NCBI GenBank assembly: GCA_009773975.1
Contig: VSMX01000041.1
Span: forward strand, 1 to 16,554
Source: Desulfovibrio sp.
Lineage (GTDB): Bacteria > Desulfobacterota > Desulfovibrionia > Desulfovibrionales > Desulfovibrionaceae
Length of the DNA stretch: 16,554 nucleotides
Direction: 5' to 3'
Shown in pieces: positions 8,530-14,425 of this stretch (the stretch's first letter is position 1; each line of letters starts with the position of its first letter). A program made the translations under genes and the position numbers. The notes under the pieces were generated by a model. The model saw nothing but the letters and a program-made list of their open reading frames with translations. It was not told the DNA's origin and made no database searches.

Positions 8530-9465
8530 TTATGCCGCTATGTTATTATCGAAAGCGCCGCTTGCCGGATGGCTGACCTGGGATCCGCTGCTTTCTCCCG
8601 AGCCGCTGCTGTCTCCCGAATCATCGCCTTCAGTGCTGTCGCCAGGCTTTTCAACATTCGAGCCCTCGACCTTGTCGCCGTCGCTCCCGGTTTCGGGCTC
8701 ATTGGGCTTTTCGCTTTCCCCACCATTGTTTTCCCCGTCGTCCGGCTTGTTTTCCACAACCTTTGGCGTGGTAACCTGGCGCACATTGGCAAGAGCCAGA
8801 AGCTGGCCGCCATCCATACCAAGGTAAACGACGCCGTTCTGATTGACCACGCCGGTGACCGTGGCATCGACAACCTGGTCGGCAAGAACAGCCTCCCCGC
8901 TCTTGTTGAAGGCAGCCAGGCCAATCTGGTAAACGCCGTCGGCCATATCCTGGCCTGCGCCGTTTTTGCCGTTCCAGTTGAATTCGAATGTCGTGCCCGC
9001 CTGCTTGCCGGCAAGATCTTCCGAGTAAACCGTATTGCCGTTGGCGTCCTTGACCGTCAGCGTGCCCTTGACCACATCGTCGCCAAAGGCATAGCGGAAT
9101 GTGCTGATTGTTGTCTGCTTGTCATCGCCCGTGCCGGTGGTGATCTTGCCGATAGTGTTGCCCGTTACGCTGACCAGCTTGCCGATATAGCTCGTGGCAT
9201 TGATCATCTGCTGGTTGTTGATGGCTTCGGTCTGCTTTTCCATCGATTCGTTCATGTTCATCATCTGTTCGAGGCTCGAGAACTGGGCCATCTGCGAGAT
9301 GAACTCCTTGTCGTCCATCGGGTTGAGCGGATCCTGGTACTTGAACTGGGTAACCAGCAGAAGCATGAAAGAATCCTTGTCCAGTGTGCTGCCCTTCTGC
9401 TTGGACATTGCCTGGTTGAACTCGTTGTTTGTCTGGTTTAAAGCTCCCTGAATGCTCCCCGCCAT
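8530..9465 (-). CDS. flgD: Flagellar hook assembly scaffold FlgD
   Basis: FlgD forms the temporary cap on the growing flagellar hook, directing addition of FlgE subunits outside the cell and then being replaced by hook-filament junction proteins. The N-terminal FlgD signature is clear: FMLLLVTQFKYQDPLNPMDD followed by EFISQMAQFSSLEQM (about residues 33-69). A tudor/Ig-like region follows, including FNWNGKNGAGQDMADGVYQIGL. The protein is 311 residues against about 230 in E. coli. The difference is mainly a low-complexity tail (about residues 220-311) rich in D, E, G, S and P, and the last residues after it are less biased. The start at 9465 has GGAGA at 9471-9475, five bases upstream. It lies 39 bases after fliK in the same run. 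The hook gene flgE, its usual neighbour, is absent downstream. Confidence 0.93.
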   Translation of the reverse strand: MAGSIQGALNQTNNEFNQAMSKQKGSTLDKDSFMLLLVTQFKYQDPLNPMDDKEFISQMAQFSSLEQMMNMNESMEKQTEAINNQQMINATSYIGKLVSVTGNTIGKITTGTGDDKQTTISTFRYAFGDDVVKGTLTVKDANGNTVYSEDLAGKQAGTTFEFNWNGKNGAGQDMADGVYQIGLAAFNKSGEAVLADQVVDATVTGVVNQNGVVYLGMDGGQLLALANVRQVTTPKVVENKPDDGENNGGESEKPNEPETGSDGDKVEGSNVEKPGDSTEGDDSGDSSGSGESSGSQVSHPASGAFDNNIAA

Positions 9466-9504
9466 GTTACTCTCCGTGAACAGTCTTGCTATATATTATT
9501 GTGA

Positions 9505-11328
9505 TCAGGCCACAACGTGCATCGCACGGCCTGCATATCCTGCCGTTTCATTCATATTATGCAATGACTGTTCCAAAACATTTTCGCTGTTGCGTTCCAT
9601 GTTGTTTCGCAGGGATGCCAGGTTTCTCATGCGGGCAAATTCTTCCCTTCTGGCATGTTCTTCCTGACGCGCGTTATGGTCGGAAAGATCCTGCCAGCTC
9701 ATGTTGCCGGAATTTTCGTCCTGGTTCTGCATGGCCACTTCGAGCTTGTCCACCTTGATGCCTTGCTGTTCGAGGGTAACGCGGATGGCGTCGAGCTGGC
9801 GGGTGAGCATTTCGGCTGTCTCGCCCTTTTCGGAACGAATTTGGGCGCTGACCTCGCCATTTCTGGCAATCAGAGTAATGGCTACGTTACCAAGCTCGGC
9901 CGGATGCAGCTGCAGGTCCATGCGCGTTGCTCCATTGCGCAGGGCGGTAAGCATGCCCTGCTCCACCTGGGCGGTCATCTGGCGCGTCATCTGCTGCGTT
10001 TGCGGCATGGGCTGCTGGACATCCGCCGCAGGCTGGCTGGCTGCTTCAGCCTGAAGCATGGAATAGACCAGGGAATTGGCCGTCGTGGGCTGGGGCGCGG
10101 CCGTGGGCTTTGTTTCTATCTTGCCGAAAAGTTCGTTCCAGACTGGGTTCCTGTCCTTTTCCTGGCCGCCAAAATCCTGGCCAGCAAAGTCCTGACCGGC
10201 AAATTGTCCCTTCGCGTCCCTGGCGTCCTGCGCCGCAAAGTCGGAATGGGCGTTCTTGTCGGCCGCGTTTTGCGAGTTTTGGCTGTTCCTGGCATTCATG
10301 CGCGCCTGGCCGGCATTGGCAGCCTTTTCGGTGAATGAATTCTCGCCGGCCGCGCCAATCATTCCGGCCTCTTTGGCAGTCGTCAATTCTGAAGAAGCCT
10401 CTGGCCTGGCCTGGCTTCCCTTCAGGGTCGAGTCCATGGTCTCGCGGCTGTTTTCCTGCACGGTATTGTCTATCTGCAGCCGCGCATACTGAATACGGCG
10501 GCTTTCGGCGGCCGCGGCTTCCTTTTCCTTTTCCATGCGCTCGCGGGCCCTGGTAATCAGTGGTTTGAGAGTTTTCTCAAGCGCAGCGTCCAGCTTCGAG
10601 GCATTGGCGGCGTCTGTCAAAAACTGGCTGCCGGCCGGCCCCATGAGAGCGTCGAACTGCTCCGGGCCGGCGACAATGTTCGAAAAACCGCGAAAGCCTT
10701 CGGCAATCTGGCGCAAACTGTCCTGGTTCAGGCCAAGGCCGCGGCCGAGGGCCATCATTTCGTCCAGGCTGATCTCTATATTTTCGCCAAGACCGGCAAA
10801 TTTTGCCGAAATCTGCTCGAGAGCCTGCTGCCCCTGGCCGTTGGCCATCATGAAGATGGCGTCTGTAGCCAGATCGCCCGTGGGATCAATCTTCTTGAGC
10901 AGCCCGACAATGGCCTGCTCGTCGTCTTCGCCCAGGGAAACCTGGCCCTTTTTGCCGTACAGGCTGGCAATGACCTGGGCCAGAGTGGCGCCGTCCGGCT
11001 GGTCGCAAAGGATATTGAACTGATCGAGACTTTCGGCCGAAACGCCCTCGCGCAAAAGCTGTTCGCGCAGTTCGGCCAGTTCGTTTTTGGTAAAGCAGAC
11101 TTCCGAAAGAGTATAGGTCACCCCGTCAGAAGTGCTGCGGGAGTATGGACTTTCCACCAGAGCGCGGTTTTTGTCGTCTTCCCTCAGGGCGGTGGATGCC
11201 GAATGGGATTCGCCGGAACTTACATTTTCCAGGGCCTCATTCATTGCGTCCGCAAAACCTTCTGAACTGGCGCTGCTTCCAAAAAATCCAAGTGATGTAT
11301 CATTACTGCCGGCAGGTAAAATTTGCAT
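9505..11328 (-). CDS. fliK: Flagellar hook-length control protein FliK
   Basis: FliK is secreted during hook growth, acts as a ruler, and switches the export gate (FlhB) from hook to filament substrates when the hook is long enough. The C-terminal Flg_hook domain (about residues 450-535) is clear, with MDLQLHPAELGNVAITLIA, a QIRSEKGETAEMLTRQLDAI helix and LEQQGIKVDKLEV. Most of the rest is low complexity, rich in A, Q, E, S and N, as is usual for the ruler part. I start it at ATG 11326-11328 (MQILPAG, 607 residues), because GGAGGGAG lies seven bases upstream on the - strand. The frame also has an ATG 14 codons earlier, at 11370, without a better ribosome site. About 70 residues follow the Flg_hook domain, containing R/E/N-rich helices. 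It is followed closely by flgD. Confidence 0.92.
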   Translation of the reverse strand: MQILPAGSNDTSLGFFGSSASSEGFADAMNEALENVSSGESHSASTALREDDKNRALVESPYSRSTSDGVTYTLSEVCFTKNELAELREQLLREGVSAESLDQFNILCDQPDGATLAQVIASLYGKKGQVSLGEDDEQAIVGLLKKIDPTGDLATDAIFMMANGQGQQALEQISAKFAGLGENIEISLDEMMALGRGLGLNQDSLRQIAEGFRGFSNIVAGPEQFDALMGPAGSQFLTDAANASKLDAALEKTLKPLITRARERMEKEKEAAAAESRRIQYARLQIDNTVQENSRETMDSTLKGSQARPEASSELTTAKEAGMIGAAGENSFTEKAANAGQARMNARNSQNSQNAADKNAHSDFAAQDARDAKGQFAGQDFAGQDFGGQEKDRNPVWNELFGKIETKPTAAPQPTTANSLVYSMLQAEAASQPAADVQQPMPQTQQMTRQMTAQVEQGMLTALRNGATRMDLQLHPAELGNVAITLIARNGEVSAQIRSEKGETAEMLTRQLDAIRVTLEQQGIKVDKLEVAMQNQDENSGNMSWQDLSDHNARQEEHARREEFARMRNLASLRNNMERNSENVLEQSLHNMNETAGYAGRAMHVVA

Positions 11329-11411
11329 GGTTTGCTCCCTCCGGCCAGATATATTCAAGTATCGTTCCAAAGCTGAAAGGAGTTTGTCAAAATTCGCCGG
11401 AAGAACTCTAT

Positions 11412-11672
11412 TTATTGATTTTCCCTTGCCTTGCGCCGCGCCTTGCGCCTTTCCTTCATGCCTTCTTCCACAGCTTCGCGTGTGCCGATTTCGGAATCGA
11501 AGCTTTGCGGCACATTTGAATAATACAACGCGCCGGAATCCAACCCCTGCTCCTCCTGCACGCGGTTATACTTTTGCCAGGCCGGAATATGGGCTTCCAT
11601 TACCGGAGTCAGAATGGCAAAGAAAAACCATAGCCCCGCGCAAATCAAAACCAGTTTAATCCACTTGCCCAA
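11412..11672 (-). CDS. Small single-pass membrane protein upstream of fliK, TTG start
   Basis: This 86-residue protein starts at TTG (11670-11672), supported by a GGGAG at 11679-11683 six bases upstream; no ATG in this frame gives a comparable start. A hydrophobic segment (residues about 5-25, with ICAGLWFFFAILTP) would span the inner membrane. A polar central part follows, and the C-terminus is very basic (KERRKARRKARENQ). It lies 83 bases upstream of fliK on the same strand and is probably first in the small-protein-fliK-flgD transcript. The family is not recognised. By context it may assist flagellar export or assembly, which is inference. Confidence 0.75.
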   Translation of the reverse strand: MGKWIKLVLICAGLWFFFAILTPVMEAHIPAWQKYNRVQEEQGLDSGALYYSNVPQSFDSEIGTREAVEEGMKERRKARRKARENQ

Positions 11673-11715
11673 AACTTGCTCCCAAAAAACTTGTAAATTG
11701 GCCGATACGCAAAGC

Positions 11716-11734
11716 CCCGCGCAAATTGCGCGGG
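11716..11734. repeat. Inverted repeat CCCGCGC/GCGCGGG
   Basis: A 7-bp GC-rich stem with a 5-base loop (AAATT), 44 bases upstream of the small membrane protein gene. If the flagellar transcript starts upstream of it, the hairpin would lie in its 5' leader. There is no T run after it on either strand, so it is not a simple terminator. Confidence 0.6.
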
Positions 11735-11782
11735 ACCTGCAAATTACTTTAAAACGGGTTTTGGCCCGCGGCTTTTACCAGA

Positions 11783-11811
11783 GCATTTATGCAATGAAAT
11801 TGCGTAAATGC
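11783..11811. repeat. Inverted repeat, 12-bp arms with one mismatch
   Basis: GCATTTATGCAA (11783-11794) pairs with TTGCGTAAATGC (11800-11811) around a 5-base loop; the single mismatch can form a G-U pair in RNA on one strand. The stem is AT-rich with GC ends. Confidence 0.65.
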
Positions 11812-11816
11812 CATGA

Positions 11817-11838
11817 CGCGCCTTTGCCTGCAAGCGCG
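11817..11838. repeat. Inverted repeat CGCGC/GCGCG
   Basis: A 5-bp GC stem whose interior (TTGC and GCAA) can extend the pairing past a bulge. It directly follows the previous inverted repeat and directly precedes the ATATCTC repeats. Confidence 0.4.
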
Positions 11839-11841
11839 AGA

Positions 11842-11883
11842 ATATCTCAAGTCAAACTTGCTTTGCAGTCAAGAGATATCTCA
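11842..11883. repeat. ATATCTCA direct repeat with nested inverted repeats
   Basis: ATATCTCA occurs at 11842-11849 and 11876-11883, and AGTCAA at 11850-11855 and 11867-11872. ATATCTC (11842-11848) can also pair with GAGATAT (11873-11879), and CAAGT/ACTTG inside (11848-11860) forms a small hairpin. The arrangement could be an operator or part of a larger structure. Confidence 0.45.
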
Positions 11884-11892
11884 TGCGTAAAA

Positions 11893-11901
11893 TGCTATAG
11901 T
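11893..11901 (+). promoter_or_regulatory. Possible extended -10 promoter reading into the hairpin region
   Basis: TGCTATAGT fits an extended -10 element (TG-N-TATAAT with one mismatch). No good -35 is present 17 bases upstream. If active, it would start a + strand RNA at about 11907 that runs through the hairpins. CTATAGT/CTATAAT-like words recur at 12112 and 12206, so it may instead be part of the repeat structure. Confidence 0.25.
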
Positions 11902-11922
11902 GTCGCGTCAGGAGACAATAGT

Positions 11923-11944
11923 CGCAATCCAGAAAGGGATTGCG
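11923..11944. repeat. Inverted repeat CGCAATCC/GGATTGCG
   Basis: A perfect 8-bp stem with a 6-base loop (AGAAAG). It is followed by a GC-rich stretch with a GCTGC/GCAGC pair (about 11956-11974). Confidence 0.6.
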
Positions 11945-11998
11945 CGCCGCCAAAGGCTGCGTGAGCAAGGCAGCGACCCGAAAGGCGCCCGCAGGCCG

Positions 11999-12031
11999 TT
12001 TCTGTCAGCCAGCTTCGCTGGCATACAGAAA
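11999..12031. repeat. Long hairpin with a GCCAGC-TTC-GCTGGC tip
   Basis: TTTCTGT (11999-12005) pairs with ACAGAAA (12025-12031), and inside, GCCAGC (12008-12013) pairs with GCTGGC (12017-12022) around a TTC triloop, with a 2x2 internal loop between the two stems. Thirteen of fifteen positions pair. Confidence 0.7.
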
Positions 12032-12042
12032 TCGGCAGCAAC

Positions 12043-12103
12043 GCAAAACCACGTTTTTTGCCTGGCGATCTTCGGCATTGAAATGTCTAGATTTCAATAC
12101 CGA
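12043..12103. repeat. Two-hairpin repeat element, copy A
   Basis: Stem 1 is GCAAAA (12043-12048) with TTTTGC (12056-12061). Stem 2 is 12072-12084 with 12091-12103, thirteen positions with one mismatch and ATTGAAAT/ATTTCAAT at its tip. AAACCACGTTTT (12046-12057), GCGATC (12065-12070) and ATTGAA are shared, at nearly the same spacing, with copy B at 12289-12343. The stems differ in sequence but remain paired. Confidence 0.7.
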
Positions 12104-12120
12104 CATCTATTCTATAATGA

Positions 12121-12141
12121 AGCCGCAGCTTGCCTGCGGCT
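12121..12141. repeat. Inverted repeat AGCCGCAG/CTGCGGCT
   Basis: A perfect 8-bp stem with a 5-base loop (CTTGC), just after a TATAAT at 12113-12118. There is no T run on the + strand. Confidence 0.6.
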
Positions 12142-12160
12142 GAAATGACGGCAACGCAAA

Positions 12161-12198
12161 TGAATGAAAATATCCTTGGGAACGAATGTTTTCATTCA
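12161..12198. repeat. Inverted repeat TGAATGAAAA/TTTTCATTCA
   Basis: Perfect 10-bp arms around an 18-base loop. It is preceded by GCAACGCAAA (12151-12160), a 10-base direct repeat of 12038-12047. Confidence 0.6.
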
Positions 12199-12201
12199 AG
12201 A

Positions 12202-12243
12202 AAAACTATAGTACTCCGAAACATGTAATGTTTCGGAGTACTA
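12202..12243 (-). terminator. Probable intrinsic terminator of the YeiH-type exporter gene
   Basis: A perfect 16-bp inverted repeat (12209-12224 with 12228-12243) has only a 3-base loop. Read on the - strand, it is followed after a few bases by a T5 run (complement of 12201-12205). It lies 111 bases past the exporter stop. The long perfect stem and the short loop make a very stable RNA hairpin. Confidence 0.65.
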
Positions 12244-12250
12244 GCCTTCA

Positions 12251-12282
12251 GGCGTACGCCTTGCGCGGCGGCATTGCCGCCG
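12251..12282. repeat. GGCGTACGCC palindrome plus CGGCGGC/GCCGCCG hairpin
   Basis: A 10-bp self-complementary palindrome (12251-12260) is followed by a 7-bp GC stem (12266-12272 with 12276-12282, loop ATT). Together they form the GC-rich centre of the exporter 3' region. Confidence 0.55.
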
Positions 12283-12288
12283 TAAGCG

Positions 12289-12343
12289 AGCCGAAACCAC
12301 GTTTTCGGCTAAGCGATCCTGATATTGAATACGAAGTATTCAA
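12289..12343. repeat. Two-hairpin repeat element, copy B
   Basis: Stem 1 is AGCCGAAA (12289-12296) with TTTCGGCT (12303-12310). Stem 2 is TTGAATAC (12325-12332) with GTATTCAA (12336-12343). AAACCACGTTTT (12294-12305) and GCGATC (12313-12318) are identical to copy A and start 19 bases apart in both. It begins 12 bases past the exporter stop (- strand), so it would be in that gene's 3' untranslated region. Confidence 0.7.
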
Positions 12344-12354
12344 GTTATTGAGTA

Positions 12355-14079
12355 CTAGATTTTCGCGGTGATTTCGGGGAAGACCTTGTAGAACATGAGC
12401 CACGCCATCAACAGCGTAAGGCAAAGGTTGAAGGACTGGCCGCAGACATAGAGAATAACCGGCTTGCCGCCCCTGAAGTACTTGCCGAGCTCGCGGAAGT
12501 TGGTGGTCAGGCCGATGGAGACGAAGGCCAGGGCAAAGAACCAGCCGCGCAGGGGCACGGACACCCTGTTCGTGCCCTGGTCAACCAGCATGGCGCCGTA
12601 AGGAGCGACATTGGCGCTCAGAATGGACATGACAATCGAAACCGTGAGGAAGCCGATAACAAACTTGGGGAAACGGTTCCAGATTTCGATCAGGCCGACG
12701 TGCTCGTTTTCGCCCACATCAATCTTGGTGGTCCAGTAAAGGGCCACGCAGAAAGCGGTTACGCCGATGAGCACGTTCTGGATCATCTTGATGACCGTGG
12801 CGACTTCAAGGGCCTTGGGGCCAATGAACGCGCCGGCGGCCGCCACTGCGCCGGTCGCGTCAACCGTGCCGCCAATCCACGCGCCGCCCAGGATTTCGGG
12901 CATGCCTACCCAGGCGATGAAGGCCGGCATGGCAACCATCATGATGGCCGTAAAGGTAAGGGAAAGACCGATGGAAAGGGTAAGCTCCTCTTTCTTGGCG
13001 CGGGCCGCGGCGGCTGTGGCAATGGCTGCCGATGTGCCGCAGACGCTCATGTCGGCCGAAATAACGATGTTAAGGGTGCGCGAAGGCATCTTGATGACCT
13101 TCTGGCCAAAGATGTAGGTGCTGATAAGCACGATGGGCGTAACAACCCAGGCCACGAAGATGCCGGGTATGCCGATGGCCATGATCTTGTGGAAGAGCAC
13201 TTCCGCGCCCAGCAGGACGAGGCCTGTCTTGATGTAGTATTCAACCTGCGAGCCTTCCTTGAGCAGCTGCGGCGTGCCTATGGTGTTGGCCCAGATCATG
13301 CCGAGGGCAATCGACCATATTTCGGCATTCAGGCCGTATTTGCGCATTGTTACCTGGTTGCCGAGAATATTGGCGACAATACAGATGAGATACACGCAGA
13401 GGAAGGCCACAAAAAAGCGGCCGACGTTGAAGCCCATGAAAATGGCGCCGATGCTGCATAAAACCGCAAGTGCAAGGCCCAGGATGATCAGGCCGGGAAT
13501 GCGGTTAAAAGGCTTCACCAGCTTTTTTGAGGCGTCCGCCGTGGCTTTTTTGGCCTTCTGCCAGGCGCCGATGGCTTCCGTTGCCTGGGCGTTCAGACTT
13601 TCATCCCTGAAATCCGCGCCGGCTGCAAGCGCCTGGGCGGCGGTTGCAGCTTCCAGAGCCGTCGCTTCGGCCTGTTTGGCATTGTCAACGGCGGGCTGGG
13701 CTGCAGCGCTGCGGGCCCTGGCATCGGCTTCGGACAGATATAGAGCTTCCAGCGGATTGCTCTTCCAGCGGGCCGGGGTTTTAAGAACATCAATCAGCGC
13801 TTTCATGGCAGGCAGTTTCTGGCCCTGGATAGCCTTCTGGGCGGCCTGCGCGTTGATCAGCTCAATGGTCTTGATCGGTTTGGCCTTTTCGGCGTTTATA
13901 ATCGCGGCATATTCATTGTACTTTGCTTCTATGCCGCTCCTGTTGGAGAACACCAGAAAAATGGCCACGGCAATGATGAAAAAGCCGATCCAGATTGCCC
14001 AATAGTCTTCTTTTCGCCAAAGATCATCCAGGCGCGCCGCCCCACGATCAACAACGACATCCGAATTGTCTTGCGACAT
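12355..14079 (-). CDS. YeiH/UPF0324 family putative sulfate/sulfite exporter, long form
   Basis: This multi-pass inner-membrane protein belongs to the UPF0324 (YeiH) family, whose studied members are linked to export of sulfite or related anions. The family motif SVCGTSAAIA is at residues 345-354, inside a run of about ten hydrophobic segments from residue 193 to the end. The start is ATG 14077-14079 (MSQDNSD, 574 residues), with AGGAGG eight bases upstream; an ATG seven codons earlier sits before that ribosome site. The usual family length is about 340-350. The extra N-terminal part has one membrane segment (residues 27-45) and then about 145 Ala/Lys/Glu-rich residues (46-190) predicted to be helical and soluble. 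It is a single-gene unit with its own promoter region and terminator. The substrate is inferred from the family, not shown here. Confidence 0.9.
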   Translation of the reverse strand: MSQDNSDVVVDRGAARLDDLWRKEDYWAIWIGFFIIAVAIFLVFSNRSGIEAKYNEYAAIINAEKAKPIKTIELINAQAAQKAIQGQKLPAMKALIDVLKTPARWKSNPLEALYLSEADARARSAAAQPAVDNAKQAEATALEAATAAQALAAGADFRDESLNAQATEAIGAWQKAKKATADASKKLVKPFNRIPGLIILGLALAVLCSIGAIFMGFNVGRFFVAFLCVYLICIVANILGNQVTMRKYGLNAEIWSIALGMIWANTIGTPQLLKEGSQVEYYIKTGLVLLGAEVLFHKIMAIGIPGIFVAWVVTPIVLISTYIFGQKVIKMPSRTLNIVISADMSVCGTSAAIATAAAARAKKEELTLSIGLSLTFTAIMMVAMPAFIAWVGMPEILGGAWIGGTVDATGAVAAAGAFIGPKALEVATVIKMIQNVLIGVTAFCVALYWTTKIDVGENEHVGLIEIWNRFPKFVIGFLTVSIVMSILSANVAPYGAMLVDQGTNRVSVPLRGWFFALAFVSIGLTTNFRELGKYFRGGKPVILYVCGQSFNLCLTLLMAWLMFYKVFPEITAKI

Positions 14080-14186
14080 TCCCAATTCCTCCTGAGTCAT
14101 AATGGCCCTTTGATATATTGCGGGCCTGTGTGGCCTACCGCCATAGACCCCTTCCCGGCGGAAAGCAAAAAATTACCGAATGCTTC

Positions 14187-14215
14187 AATCTACCAAATAA
14201 AAAAAACATATTCAA
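14187..14215 (-). promoter_or_regulatory. Candidate sigma70-type promoter of the exporter gene
   Basis: On the - strand, TTGAAT (14210-14215) and TAGATT (14187-14192) are separated by 17 bases; each matches the consensus at four of six positions, and the spacer holds a T8 tract. It would give a leader of about 100 bases. Confidence 0.4.
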
Positions 14216-14221
14216 GGCTGG

Positions 14222-14250
14222 TTCACATACATTTGCTACAAATTTCACAT
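14222..14250 (-). promoter_or_regulatory. Two ATGTGAA direct repeats upstream of the exporter promoter
   Basis: ATGTGAA (written TTCACAT on the + strand) occurs at 14222-14228 and 14244-14250, 22 bases apart, about two helical turns, centred roughly at -45 and -67 from the expected start. TGTGA is the half-site of CRP/FNR-type regulators, but the direct rather than inverted order is unusual. Confidence 0.3.
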
Positions 14251-14425
14251 CACGGAATATGTTTTGTTCCAAAAGGACGGCATCGGCACAGCAATTCCAA
14301 TTTTATTGCGCATACACATTTTTTGCAAAACTTGAAAAAATTCCATCCATTGCGATTTGCGAATTTGCAAGTGCAATTTGCCTGTCTGTTTATTATTATA
14401 ATGAACAAAATCAGAATCGCCGGCA

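Larger units (their letters stand above)
11673..12354. other. Hairpin-dense non-coding region between yeiH-type gene and flagellar run
   Basis: About 680 bases hold no credible protein gene: all open frames are short, lack ribosome sites and cross the palindromes. At least eleven inverted repeats with stems of 5-16 bp follow one another, most separated by fewer than 40 bases. Two of the units are copies of one two-hairpin element. The individual parts are annotated separately. The region lies between two - strand transcripts, so it holds the 3' end of the exporter transcript and the promoter of the flagellar run, but these need only a fraction of its length. Confidence 0.75.
14080..14425. other. 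Intergenic region with the exporter promoter and leader
   Basis: These 346 bases between hypE and the exporter gene hold no credible gene. They contain a -35/-10 pair, two TTCACAT direct repeats just upstream of it, a leader of about 100 bases, and an AT-rich stretch with a perfect TATAAT (- strand, 14395-14400) lacking a -35. There is no hairpin terminator after hypE, so some read-through into the exporter gene is possible. Confidence 0.6.

Noticed and set aside
12043..12343. Integron attC sites as an explanation of the paired palindromes
   Set aside because: The GTTRRRY/RYYYAAC core sites are not seen, and there is no integrase or cassette gene between them.
12700..13461. A 253-codon open frame on the + strand
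   Set aside because: It is antisense to the exporter membrane core and shows shadow composition rich in H, D, G and A.
14349..14381. Four TTTGC/ATTGC words in a row upstream of the exporter
   Set aside because: The spacing is irregular (7, 8, 13 bases) and the stretch is AT-rich, so chance is a sufficient explanation.
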